Below, piece by piece: positions 35,680 through 44,316 of a DNA stretch of 64,000 nt. How positions within the stretch are numbered: the first letter of the stretch is position 1; each line of letters starts with the position of its first letter. A program made the position numbers and the translations under genes. This DNA is from Neobacillus cucumis (lineage in GTDB: Bacteria; Bacillota; Bacilli; Bacillales; Cytobacillaceae), in NCBI RefSeq assembly GCF_016908975.1, contig NZ_JAFBEX010000005.1:186001-250000 (forward strand), given 5' to 3'. A model generated the notes under the pieces. The model did not search any database and was not told the origin of the DNA. It was given only the letters and a program-made list of their open reading frames with translations.

Positions 35680-36867
35680 TTAAATATTTTCAACAATAGT
35701 TGCTACCCCTTGGCCACCACCAACACATAATGTAGCTAACCCAAAACGGTCTTCACGTTTTTTCATTTCATGAATTAACGAAACCAAAATCCGCGCACCG
35801 CTGGCACCAATAGGGTGTCCTAAGGCAATTGCACCGCCATTAACATTTAACTTTTCTTTATTAAAATGTAATTCACGGTCTACAGCAATGGCCTGTGAAG
35901 CGAATGCTTCATTTGCTTCAATTAAGTCGATATCTTCTAAAGATAATGAAGCGTTATTAAGAGCTTTTTTAACTGCTGGAACAGGTCCGATACCCATAAT
36001 ACTTGGATCAACACCAGCAACAGCATTAGCTTTAATAACTACTAATGGTTTAAGCTGAAGTTCTTCGGCTTTTTTGCGACTCATAACAACTAAAGCAGCA
36101 GCACCATCATTAATTCCTGAAGCACTACCAGCTGTAACTGTTCCATCCTTTTTAAACGCTGGACGAAGCTTTCCAAGGCTTTCTGCAGTTGTACCAAATT
36201 TAGGAAACTCATCCTGGCTGATGACGCTTACTTGACCTTTTCGGCCAGGAACCTCAACTGGAACGATTTCGTCTGCAAATCTATTTGACTCAATCGCAGC
36301 TTGTGCTTTTTGTTGGCTCCATGCTGCAAATTCATCTTGCTCACTTCGTGAGATTTCATATTTTTCTGCAAGATTTTCGGCAGTTACACCCATGTGGTAG
36401 TCGTTCTCGGCACACCATAATCCATCCTTGATCATGCTGTCTAGAATTTTTTGATCTCCCATCTTATATCCATTGCGACTGCCTTTTAACAAATGTGGTG
36501 CTTGACTCATATTTTCCATTCCACCTGCAACAACTACATCAGCTTCTCCGGAAAGAATAGCTTGTGTTGCCAAGTGAACTGCTCTTAAACCAGAACCACA
36601 AACCATGTTAATAGAAATCGCTGGTGATTCTTGAGGAATTCCTGCTGCAAGGGAAGCTTGTCTTGCTGGGTTTTGTCCAGCGCCAGCTTGTAACACATTT
36701 CCCATAATTACTTGATCAACATGATTAGGAGTTAAACCAGCTCTTTCAACGGCAGCTTTAATTACTGTAGCACCAAGGTCCCTAGCTGAAACATTTTGTA
36801 AACTTCCTAAAAAATTTCCAATTGCTGTTCTAACAGCACTTACAATTACAACTTCGTTTGTTGACAT
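35680..36867 (-). CDS. phaA: Acetyl-CoA acetyltransferase (thiolase), PhaA-like
   Basis: The 395-residue type II thiolase has the acylated cysteine C90 in [12 protein letters not shown], the histidine in [17 protein letters not shown] and the C-terminal catalytic cysteine in [10 protein letters not shown]. It condenses two acetyl-CoA to acetoacetyl-CoA or runs in reverse. ATG 36867 is chosen over 36882, which lies in the GGGAGTG ribosome site. With phaR-phaB-phaC 2-5 kb away on the other strand, it probably feeds polyhydroxybutyrate synthesis. A role in fatty acid breakdown cannot be excluded. Confidence 0.88.
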   Translation of the reverse strand: MSTNEVVIVSAVRTAIGNFLGSLQNVSARDLGATVIKAAVERAGLTPNHVDQVIMGNVLQAGAGQNPARQASLAAGIPQESPAISINMVCGSGLRAVHLATQAILSGEADVVVAGGMENMSQAPHLLKGSRNGYKMGDQKILDSMIKDGLWCAENDYHMGVTAENLAEKYEISRSEQDEFAAWSQQKAQAAIESNRFADEIVPVEVPGRKGQVSVISQDEFPKFGTTAESLGKLRPAFKKDGTVTAGSASGINDGAAALVVMSRKKAEELQLKPLVVIKANAVAGVDPSIMGIGPVPAVKKALNNASLSLEDIDLIEANEAFASQAIAVDRELHFNKEKLNVNGGAIALGHPIGASGARILVSLIHEMKKREDRFGLATLCVGGGQGVATIVENI

Positions 36868-37830
36868 TTCATACACTCCCATAGATGTATTTTATACTAT
36901 GTATAATTTCCTCTCATATGATACTACAGATAAGGACAAGTTTTATCAGTAATTCTTCGACAAATTCAGTGAAATTGCATCCTTAGAGAGATAACTTTTG
37001 GCTATCAATGATCGTTTTGTGGGAAGGTTTCTAGTGGCGGAAAATACTAAGAAATTAGTAAAATCTGAATAATAATTGCACATTTGACTTCCGAAAAGAA
37101 GGTATGTGATGAGGAGGGGAAATTGTTGAAAATTAGCGAATTTTGTAGAAATAATTATTACTTTCTAGTAGTCTTTTTCTAGACATCATTCTTGGATTTC
37201 GACAAAAACATGTTTAATAATCTAGAAATAGTTAAAAATTACATTTTAATGACTAATAATATATTTCATAACTCGGATTTTTCGGTTCAAAAAATACTAT
37301 TCTTCTATTACTTTATTTTAAAGGGTGATATCTCTTTGCAAAGGTGGATAGAGAACTACTTCAAGTAAAGACATTAAATGGAAAGGGATTACTTCGAGTC
37401 GCTGTAAATGCCGATTTTTTATCCATTTCTGAAAATGTTCAATCGGTTGGCACGATAGGTCTAAGTTCACAACTTTTCAACTTGGAGAACAATCATCAAC
37501 CATGTGAAAAAGCAGTATTTATTCAAGGTTAAAAAAGAATTATTGAGAGCATATTAATAAGAAGAAAATGGGAATACGTGGTCCTCTTTACCTGAAAGGA
37601 AGAAGAGGACCAGGTACTCCAATTGCTGGTAATAAATGATGTACCAGCGTGGGTAACAGCCCTTCTAGAGTGTCTAAAGATATCCTTTGTATTGGTTTTT
37701 CTTTGGGAAAACCATGGCATTGAGCCAGAAACATTGAAGTTTTTAGAAAGTGAGTCCCTATTGTACAGATGTTTCAATTCTAGAAGTAGGGCGTTTTCTC
37801 CGAATGCGGTTCGCCAAAAACAGATATTGA
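36868..37830. other. Gene-poor 960-bp interval with fragmentary frames and a strong hairpin
   Basis: No frame here is convincing. Short plus-strand frames at 37344-37532 and 37623-37838 lack clear starts and families. In the second, a run ending GIEPETLKFLESESLL faintly recalls DRTGG-type domains, so the two might be remnants of one decayed gene. A 9-bp hairpin GGTCCTCTT (37580) with AAGAGGACC (37603) lies between them. Confidence 0.35.
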
Positions 37831-38565
37831 TTAAATGACCAAACCTCCATCAACACTTAAAACAGTTGCGTTAATATACTTTGCATCATCAGAAGCCAAG
37901 AATAGATAGGCAGCTGCTATATCTTCTGGTTTCCCGAGTTTTTTTAGCGGGGTCTTATCTCTCATATAATTTAGAACCTTATCAGGTACCGCGGCAGTCA
38001 TACCAGTTTCAATGAAACCGGGTGCCACAGCATTGACTCTAATCCCTTTAGGGCCAAATTCCTTTCCCCAGCTTTTGGTTAAGCCAATTACCCCAGCCTT
38101 TGTCGCAGCATAATTCGTCTGACCAATGTTTCCATATAGTCCAACAACAGAAGAAGCGTTAAGGATTACACCTGAACCTTGTTTTAACATGATGGGGGCG
38201 ACAGCTTTTGTGCATTTGAATACCCCAGATAAATTAACAGAAATAACCTTCTCCCAATCTGATTCCTCCATCTTTGTCAGAAATCCATCAAGGGTTATTC
38301 CTGCATTGTTGATTAAGACATCAATTTTTCCATGCTTTTGAACGACGGATTGAACCATTTCTTGGATCTGTGAACTATCAGTTACATTGACTTGATAGAA
38401 TTCAATCTTTTCATGATTTAATTCCTCTAGAGCTTTTCTACCAGCAGATTCGTCATAATCACATATAACAACATTGGCCCCTTCATTTAAGAATTTTTTT
38501 GCTGTTTCCTTTCCAATTCCTTGTGCTCCTCCAGTAATTAAAACAACGCTTTCAACAAATTTCAA
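37831..38565 (-). CDS. SDR-family 3-oxoacyl reductase (FabG/PhaB-like)
   Basis: The 244-residue short-chain dehydrogenase has the cofactor motif TGGAQGIG (11-18), NNAG, the catalytic serine in ILNASSVVGL and YAATKAG. A GTG at 38574 lies in the GAGGTGG ribosome site, so TTG 38565, six to seven bases further on, is the likely start. It is divergent from phaR-phaB-phaC. It may be a second acetoacetyl-CoA reductase or may reduce longer 3-ketoacyl-CoA for PHA; its similarity to FabG leaves fatty acid synthesis possible. Confidence 0.85.
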   Translation of the reverse strand: MKFVESVVLITGGAQGIGKETAKKFLNEGANVVICDYDESAGRKALEELNHEKIEFYQVNVTDSSQIQEMVQSVVQKHGKIDVLINNAGITLDGFLTKMEESDWEKVISVNLSGVFKCTKAVAPIMLKQGSGVILNASSVVGLYGNIGQTNYAATKAGVIGLTKSWGKEFGPKGIRVNAVAPGFIETGMTAAVPDKVLNYMRDKTPLKKLGKPEDIAAAYLFLASDDAKYINATVLSVDGGLVI

Positions 38566-38825
38566 ACTTTCCACCTCTTTTTGTTAGATTTAGTAATCCA
38601 CCTAAATTCATTAAGAGAAAAAAATGCCTTTTGAAATTGTGTCAAAAATGTGAACAAAAAAATGAGTTAGAGAAAGGTATTTGTCGATTATTGTTGAAAA
38701 ATAACTTTTCTATCACCACCAAACATTCAAACACTCAATAATAAACAATCGCGACTTGGTAAAAATTATTCAAAACCTAGCAGAAATAGAACAAAGGAAA
38801 AATTATCCACCTGTAATTTTTAGTT

Positions 38826-38841
38826 TTGAAAGCGCTTAAAA
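38826..38841 (+). promoter_or_regulatory. Candidate cre site (CcpA) upstream of phaR
   Basis: TTGAAAGCGCTTAAAA matches most of the catabolite-responsive element pattern WTGNAANCGNWWNCA, including the central AGCGCT. It lies 180 bp before phaR in the 455-bp gap between the divergent SDR and pha genes. No gene is seen in that gap. Confidence 0.5.
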
Positions 38842-39019
38842 CGTTGTGGTTGAGCGGTTTTATAGTTTAATAAAAATTTCTATATATGTAATTTACAGAA
38901 GGCTAGAATTTTGTCGGAATTTGCAGTAATATTTTTTCATAATTTTTAATGTTTGTTCTTTATTTGTTTGAATGTTGTATGTATGATTAATTTGTCGATA
39001 AAAAGCGTAAGGAGGAATT

Positions 39020-39418
39020 ATGTTGACGACAAATTTTAATGTTTTTGAAGCTTGGAAGGATCTTTATAACCAAACTAGTAATCTTTATGATGAAAAAATC
39101 ATGGAGTCTTTTCCTTCCCAAGGAATCGGACAATTATTGGACGTGAACTTACAATTTAAAAAATGGCTTGACGAAACAACAGAAAAATATTTAGAGCTTG
39201 GGAACATCCCTTCACGTAAGGACCTTGCAAATTTATCTGCTCAAGTTGTTAACGTCGATGCTAAAGTTGATAGCTTAGAAGAGCTGCTCGAGGACAAACT
39301 GGAGGGCACTGACAATCAGGTGTCTTTTAAAAACGAATTATCTGACTTAAAAGCTGAAATGAAGAATCTGGATAAAAAACTTAACCAAATTTTAACCGCT
39401 TTAAAGTCTAAAGAATAA
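39020..39418 (+). CDS. phaR: Class IV PHA synthase subunit PhaR
   Basis: The 132-residue protein begins FNVFEAWKDLYNQTSNLYDE and has coiled-coil heptads in its second half (LANLSAQVVNVDAKVDSLEE, then KNELSDLKAEMKNLDKKLNQ). That matches PhaR, the partner subunit needed by the class IV synthase of Bacillus. It is shorter than the roughly 200 residues of B. megaterium PhaR. TAAGGAGGAAT precedes the ATG. It is the first gene of phaR-phaB-phaC, as in other Bacillus. Confidence 0.87.
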   Translation: MLTTNFNVFEAWKDLYNQTSNLYDEKIMESFPSQGIGQLLDVNLQFKKWLDETTEKYLELGNIPSRKDLANLSAQVVNVDAKVDSLEELLEDKLEGTDNQVSFKNELSDLKAEMKNLDKKLNQILTALKSKE

Positions 39419-39450
39419 TTACATACTTACAACTATGGGGGATGAAAATC

Positions 39451-40194
39451 ATGACTAATTTAAATGGAAAAGTAGCAATCGTAACAGGTGGAAGCAGAGG
39501 AATTGGAGCAGCTATTTCATTGGAACTTGCAAGACAAGGTGCAAAAATTGTTCTTAACTATGTTTCACGTGAAGAAATAGCAGAAAAAATGGTCGCTGAT
39601 ATTAATGAAATCGGCGGAGAAGCTTTTGCGGTTCGGGCGGATGTATCCAATACTGAAGAAGCAGCACATCTTGTACAAGAAGCATACAATAAATTTGGTA
39701 GAGTAGATATTTTAATTAATAATGCAGGTATTACAAGAGACAGTACCTTCAAAAAATTAAGCGCTGAGGATTGGAGAAAGGTAATTGATGTTAATTTAAA
39801 CAGTGTTTACAACACAACATCTGTTGCCTTGCCATACCTTCTTGAATCTGATGCGGGACGAATTATCAACATTTCATCCATTATTGGACAAGCTGGCGGA
39901 TTTGGTCAAACTAACTATGCTGCAGCAAAAGCGGGATTAATTGGTTACACAAAATCGCTTGCACTTGAATTAGCGAAATCAAATGTTACGGTTAATGCCA
40001 TTTGCCCAGGATTTATCGGCACAGAAATGGTACAGGCTATTCCTGAAAAAGTTCTAGAAGGAATTGTAGCAAAAGTTCCGCAAAAACGTTTAGGTAAACC
40101 AGAAGAGGTAGCTCGTGGGGTTGTTTTCCTATGTCAGGATGGAGCCTATATCACTGGACAGCAGCTTAATATTAACGGCGGACTTTACATGTAA
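39451..40194 (+). CDS. phaB: Acetoacetyl-CoA reductase
   Basis: The 247-residue SDR enzyme has the cofactor motif TGGSRGIG (12-19), NNAG, the catalytic serine in IINISSIIGQAGGFGQTN and the tyrosine and lysine in YAAAKAG. It reduces acetoacetyl-CoA to (R)-3-hydroxybutyryl-CoA for polymerisation. ATG 39451 follows GGGGGA by nine bases; the ATG at 39442 lies within that site. It lies between phaR and phaC, which fixes its role. Confidence 0.92.
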   Translation: MTNLNGKVAIVTGGSRGIGAAISLELARQGAKIVLNYVSREEIAEKMVADINEIGGEAFAVRADVSNTEEAAHLVQEAYNKFGRVDILINNAGITRDSTFKKLSAEDWRKVIDVNLNSVYNTTSVALPYLLESDAGRIINISSIIGQAGGFGQTNYAAAKAGLIGYTKSLALELAKSNVTVNAICPGFIGTEMVQAIPEKVLEGIVAKVPQKRLGKPEEVARGVVFLCQDGAYITGQQLNINGGLYM

Positions 40195-40257
40195 TTGTCA
40201 TGAAGAGACTTTTCTCTGTATATAGTAAATAACGAAATGAAGGAAGGAGTGAACAAT

Positions 40258-41346
40258 ATGAGCTTAGTTGGTGAAAAAGATTGGGATACGTTATTAGATT
40301 TATTTCCTGAAGAATATGGAAAGCAAGTGAAACGGGTTGTGAAGGCAACTCAAGTGTTAACAGTTGACCCTCAGCCAGAAGTAGCCCCTACTCCTAAAGA
40401 AGTAGTTTGGACTAAGAATAAAACAAAGCTCTATCGTTATATTTCAGAAAAACCAAAAAAGCATAGAATTCCATTATTAATGATTTATGCTTTAATCAAT
40501 AAACCATATGTTTTGGATTTAACTAAAGGCGGCAGTTTAATCGAATATCTAGTAAATAATGGGTTTGACGTCTATCTTCTTGATTGGGGTACACCAGGAT
40601 ACGAAGATCGAAATATGAAACTAGATGATTTTATTATGGATTATATCCCGCGTGCAGTTAAAAAGGTTTTGAAAACATCTAAAGCTGATGAAGTGTCTAT
40701 TCTTGGTTATTGTATGGGTGGTACCATGACATCAGTGTTTGCATCCTTATTCCCTGAATTACCAATTCGAAATCTAGTTTTTATGACAAGTCCATTTGAT
40801 TTTGCGGATTCAGGTGCGTATGGCGAAATGTTAAATGAAAAATATTTTAATATTGATAAAGTAGTAGATACCCTTGGGGTGATTCCACCTGAAATGATTG
40901 ACTATGGAAATAAGTTGATTAAACCTATGGGTAACTTCTATGGGCCATTTGTAAGTTTAGTAGATCGTGCGGATAATGAAAGATTTATTAAAAACTTCAA
41001 ACTTCTGCAAAAGTGGCTAAACGATGGGATCCCATTCCCAGGCGAATCATATCGTCAGTGGATTAGAGATTTTTATCAGCAGAACAAGCTGATTAAAGGG
41101 GAGCTAGTTGTTCGTGGCCGGAAGGTTGATTTGAAAAATATCACTGCAAATGTACTGAATTTAGCAGGACAAAGTGATTTAATCGCTCAGCCGCATATGG
41201 TAGAAGCCTTAATGGACGCTATTTCAAGTGAAGACAAACAGTATAAAAATTTACCAGTGGGTCATACTTCGATTACTTTTGGTAGCCAAGCTTCCAAAAT
41301 TACATACCCAACTATTGGGGACTGGCTCGCTGAACGATCTAGCTAA
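40258..41346 (+). CDS. phaC: Class IV polyhydroxyalkanoate synthase catalytic subunit
   Basis: The 362-residue alpha/beta hydrolase-type synthase has the lipase-like box GYCMGG (150-155) with nucleophile C152, the catalytic aspartate region in GQSDLIAQP and the histidine in LPVGHTSITFGS. With PhaR it polymerises (R)-3-hydroxyacyl-CoA on PHA granules. The length fits class III/IV PhaC (about 360). ATG 40258 follows GGAAGGAG; an earlier ATG at 40237 lies before that site. A terminator follows. Confidence 0.93.
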   Translation: MSLVGEKDWDTLLDLFPEEYGKQVKRVVKATQVLTVDPQPEVAPTPKEVVWTKNKTKLYRYISEKPKKHRIPLLMIYALINKPYVLDLTKGGSLIEYLVNNGFDVYLLDWGTPGYEDRNMKLDDFIMDYIPRAVKKVLKTSKADEVSILGYCMGGTMTSVFASLFPELPIRNLVFMTSPFDFADSGAYGEMLNEKYFNIDKVVDTLGVIPPEMIDYGNKLIKPMGNFYGPFVSLVDRADNERFIKNFKLLQKWLNDGIPFPGESYRQWIRDFYQQNKLIKGELVVRGRKVDLKNITANVLNLAGQSDLIAQPHMVEALMDAISSEDKQYKNLPVGHTSITFGSQASKITYPTIGDWLAERSS

Positions 41347-41372
41347 AATTAAAATTGAAAAAATATTTTTCT

Positions 41373-41406
41373 TAAGTGAGTGTCTTTGGCACTCACTTAT
41401 TTTTTG
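41373..41406 (+). terminator. Terminator of the phaRBC operon
   Basis: TAAGTGAGTG and CACTCACTTA pair around a 7-base loop and are followed by six T. Confidence 0.9.
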
Positions 41407-41490
41407 ATGATTATTCAATATGTAGAGATAACTTTAATCAATTCTCAAATCATTAAGGAATAAAATATTTATTACAAGATTAATATGAAA

Positions 41491-41520
41491 TTTACATTAT
41501 TCCTACTTTACTTATGGGAT
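41491..41520 (+). promoter_or_regulatory. Candidate promoter and sulfur-type operator before the LysR gene
   Basis: ATTCCTA (41499-41505) and TGGGAT (41515-41520) form an inverted repeat with a 9-bp spacer, like the palindromes at 3576 and 52446. A -35 like TTTACA (41491) overlaps its left side. In B. subtilis, ytlI (LysR) is repressed by CymR; the placement here would fit, but this is inference. Confidence 0.5.
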
Positions 41521-41577
41521 TAATTGGGTTAAAATTTAGAGAATAAATTAAATGATACTTAGCTGATTGGTCAACCA

Positions 41578-41618
41578 AAGGCTTCTCAACGCAAATGGCG
41601 TTGAGGAGCCTTTTTTAT
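41578..41618 (+). terminator. Strong terminator inside the LysR gene leader (possible attenuator)
   Basis: AAAGGCTTCTCAACGC and GCGTTGAGGAGCCTTT form a long stem with an AAATG loop region, followed by six T. No gene lies between the phaC terminator and this hairpin, and the LysR start is only 38 bp downstream. It could therefore terminate a short leader from the promoter at about 41491, or a small RNA. Confidence 0.75.
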
Positions 41619-41655
41619 TACTTAATGGATATTCTATAAGAAGGGGGATTAGGAA

Positions 41656-42558
41656 ATGAATATTGATAATCTTGAAGCTTTTATGTATGTGGTTCATTTG
41701 GAAAGCATTCATAAAGCAGCAGAAGCTTTGTTTTTATCTCAACCGACGGTTACCGCCAGAATTAAAACACTAGAGCAGGATCTCGGGATCGATTTATTTT
41801 TACGAAAGGGGAGAAGTTTAACATTATCAGAGGAAGGTAAAGCGTTTATACCTTATGCAGAGCAAATTATCCGTACGTATCAACAAGGGAAGAAATTATT
41901 AAAAAGGGAAGAGCATCCAGAAGAAATCGTCATTGGGGCAAATATCATTACATCTCAGTATTTTATGCCTTATGCTCTTCCCCTCTTAAAGAAGGCACAT
42001 CCCGAACTTCGGTTTAAATTTATTTCAGCACCAAATGAGGTACTCCTTGATAAACTTTTACAGAAGCAGCTTGATATTGCCTTCATGAAAGATGTTTCTC
42101 ATCGAGGGATTCAAAAGAACCTTCTATTAAACAATACTGTGAAATTAGTTGTTTATCCAGGACACCCATTTCAGTTTCAAGAGACAATCTCTGTTCAAGA
42201 ATTAGCCAATGAACCGATGGTATTTTTTGAATGTGGTGCTTTCGATTGGAATCGTGTTTATCATTTATTTGAAGTTGCAAATATCGAACCAAAAATCGAA
42301 TTCCTTGTTGATCACCTCGAAGTGGCCAAATCGATGATATTAAGCGAAAATGGCATCGGATTTTTACCATCCTTAAGTATTATAGAGGAGCTGCAACAGG
42401 GGAAACTTATCGAGATAGATATTTCTCATCTATTTGAAATAAACCAGCCTATTTTTGCCGTTCATTTAAGTAATGGTTTTGCTTTTCAAAAGGAATGGGA
42501 TGATTTTCTTTTATCTGTTCAAGAGTTCGAGAATGGCAGTGTTTTTTCAATAAATTAA
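41656..42558 (+). CDS. LysR-family transcriptional regulator (YtlI/CysL/CmbR-like)
   Basis: The 300-residue regulator has an N-terminal winged helix (NIDNLEAFMYVVHLESIHKA, LFLSQPTVTARIKTLEQDLG) and a LysR substrate-binding domain from about residue 90. GAAGGGGG precedes the ATG. It opens the sulfur island, and the promoters just downstream carry a shared upstream box suited to a LysR activator. By position it corresponds to YtlI (AscR), which activates the ytm operon in B. subtilis, with O-acetylserine or a similar metabolite as likely effector. Confidence 0.85.
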   Translation: MNIDNLEAFMYVVHLESIHKAAEALFLSQPTVTARIKTLEQDLGIDLFLRKGRSLTLSEEGKAFIPYAEQIIRTYQQGKKLLKREEHPEEIVIGANIITSQYFMPYALPLLKKAHPELRFKFISAPNEVLLDKLLQKQLDIAFMKDVSHRGIQKNLLLNNTVKLVVYPGHPFQFQETISVQELANEPMVFFECGAFDWNRVYHLFEVANIEPKIEFLVDHLEVAKSMILSENGIGFLPSLSIIEELQQGKLIEIDISHLFEINQPIFAVHLSNGFAFQKEWDDFLLSVQEFENGSVFSIN

Positions 42559-42580
42559 AATGATTAATATATAAAATAAA

Positions 42581-42650
42581 TTTTTCTATCAGTCAACTTA
42601 TTGTCTTCCTTATTTCAGTAGTGTTAGGATTAATCTCAATACTAACCTAT
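42581..42650 (+). promoter_or_regulatory. Shared-type promoter before the 110-residue unknown gene
   Basis: TTTTTCTATCAG (42581-42592) precedes a -35 like TTGTCT (42601-42606), an 18-bp spacer and a -10 like TAGGAT (42625-42630). A half-operator AACCTATTAG follows at 42645. The layout matches the promoters at 3514, 43111 and 52376. Confidence 0.6.
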
Positions 42651-42740
42651 TAGCATTTCAATAAACGATTTTTAATACTTTAAATCCGACTATTCAAGTG
42701 AGTATTCTGGGTTTTAAGTTTTACAAGGAGGTTGTAAAGA

Positions 42741-43073
42741 ATGAAAGCAAAAAATGTATGTGATGAGTGGTCATTTATTAAAACCAAAAGGGATCATACC
42801 TTTAAAACCTATAAATATCTCAATTTGCCTGATTTACATTTTTTTATATGGTGTAATCAACAATATAGAGTCAATCGGGGAATTTACAATATGATAGATC
42901 AATGGCTTTATGAATATGGTATGGTTAATATCCACAACCGTAGAATTCATCTTTTAGCCTTTTTAGATTCAGTAAAAAGTGAGTTAAACGAGCCACATCA
43001 ATCAAAATTTCTAAAATTTGGTCATGGAGGTCTTTCAAAAAGGCTAAATGACTTTATAAAGGATAATGGATAG
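42741..43073 (+). CDS. Hypothetical protein of the sulfur regulon, 110 residues
   Basis: The family is not recognised. The protein is soluble and rich in aromatic and basic residues (LNLPDLHFFIWCNQQYRVNR, INNNRR-like HNRRIHLLAFLDSVK, GHGGLSKRLNDFIKDNG). Two cysteines (positions 7 and 38) could matter if it acts on thiols. ACAAGGAGG precedes the ATG, so translation should be strong. It has its own copy of the shared promoter layout, which places it in the same regulon as the monooxygenases. Confidence 0.65.
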   Translation: MKAKNVCDEWSFIKTKRDHTFKTYKYLNLPDLHFFIWCNQQYRVNRGIYNMIDQWLYEYGMVNIHNRRIHLLAFLDSVKSELNEPHQSKFLKFGHGGLSKRLNDFIKDNG

Positions 43074-43110
43074 AGGTTTCGATGATAAATTTTATTAATC
43101 AAATACTGCT

Positions 43111-43190
43111 TTTTTCCTATCAACGAAAGTATTGCTAGGTCCATATTTTCAGTGATAGGATAAAAAACAATCAATAAAATCCTACTTTAC
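43111..43190 (+). promoter_or_regulatory. Shared-type promoter before the monooxygenase/peptide-importer operon
   Basis: TTTTTCCTATCA (43111-43122), a -35 like TTGCTA (43132), an 18-bp spacer and a -10 like TAGGAT (43156-43161). A degenerate operator ATCCTACTTTACAAATGAG follows at 43179, close in sequence to the one at 41499. Confidence 0.6.
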
Positions 43191-43229
43191 AAATGAGTTA
43201 AGTCGGAATAAAAATGGGGGAAACTACAA

Positions 43230-44246
43230 ATGAGTTACAAGTTAAGTATTTTAGATCAAAGTCCGATTTTTCCTGGAACTACTGCATCTGATGCGTTACA
43301 GCAAACAGTATTACTAGCGCAAAAGGCAGAAGAATGGGGGTACACACGTTTTTGGGTTTCTGAACATCACCATGCCAAACAATTAGCTGGTTCGTCACCA
43401 GAAGTATTAATTTCGAATTTATTAGCTCAAACTTCAAAAATTCAAATTGGATCGGGGGGTGTAATGCTCCAGCACTATAGTCCTTACAAGGTGGCTGAAA
43501 ACTTTCATGTATTATCCAGCTTGGCACCTGGTAGAGTCGATCTAGGGGTTGGGAAAGCACCAGGCGGACTTCCATTATCAACGAAGGCGCTTCAGTTTGG
43601 GACCAATAATGACGGGCAGGATTTTTCAGAACGGCTATCCTTTTTGAAACAATTAATTGAAGATTCTGTCAGTGATGATCATCCTCTTGCAGGTATCCAA
43701 GCCACACCTATTCCTGAGACAAAGCCTGAAATTTTTTTGCTCGGTGCAAGTACTAATAGTGCCCGTCTTGCAGCTGAGTTAGGAATATCTTTTGTATTCG
43801 CTAAATTTATCAATAGTGATGAACGGGTACTAGAAGAGGCAGCGAATCTGTATCGAGAAGGTTTTCCGAGTGGAAGATTAATTATTGCCCTAGCCGTTGT
43901 CGCTGCAGCTACGCAAACTGAAGCTGAACAGCTAGTGGGGAATAGAAAAATAGTAAAAGTCCACCTTGAAAGCGGACGTTCGGTGACGGTACAATCACGT
44001 GAACAAGCCGAAGTGTTTGGGAATCAATCGGGTGAAGCCTATGAAATATCCGAACACGAAGCAGATATTATTTTAGGAACACCTGCATATGTAAATGAAA
44101 TTTTTACACAACTTCAACAAAAATATCGGGTGGATGAATTTATTTTACATACACCAATCGAACAAGTGGTCGAAAGATTTCAATCATTCCAGCTGTTAAG
44201 CCCTTTATATTCTGCTAATAAAAATATTCAGCCTATTAATAGTTAA
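43230..44246 (+). CDS. Luciferase-like (LLM) flavin-dependent monooxygenase, YtmO-like
   Basis: The 338-residue bacterial luciferase-like protein has the typical N-terminus LSILDQSPIFPG, RFWVSEHHHAKQLAGSSPEV, IGSGGVMLQHYSPYKVAENF and LAPGRVDLGVGKAPGG. It would use reduced FMN and oxygen to oxidise a small substrate. The MsnO8/YtmO subgroup occurs in the B. subtilis ytm sulfur operon. It heads an operon with a peptide-type importer and two more LLM enzymes. AAATGGGGGAA precedes the ATG. The reduced flavin may come from the FMN reductase at 60689. Confidence 0.85.
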   Translation: MSYKLSILDQSPIFPGTTASDALQQTVLLAQKAEEWGYTRFWVSEHHHAKQLAGSSPEVLISNLLAQTSKIQIGSGGVMLQHYSPYKVAENFHVLSSLAPGRVDLGVGKAPGGLPLSTKALQFGTNNDGQDFSERLSFLKQLIEDSVSDDHPLAGIQATPIPETKPEIFLLGASTNSARLAAELGISFVFAKFINSDERVLEEAANLYREGFPSGRLIIALAVVAAATQTEAEQLVGNRKIVKVHLESGRSVTVQSREQAEVFGNQSGEAYEISEHEADIILGTPAYVNEIFTQLQQKYRVDEFILHTPIEQVVERFQSFQLLSPLYSANKNIQPINS

Positions 44247-44316
44247 ATTCATCCTAGTAAACATAACAAGTCTTCATTAAAAATCCGAGTAAACATTAAA
44301 AAAAGGGGCGTCTGAT

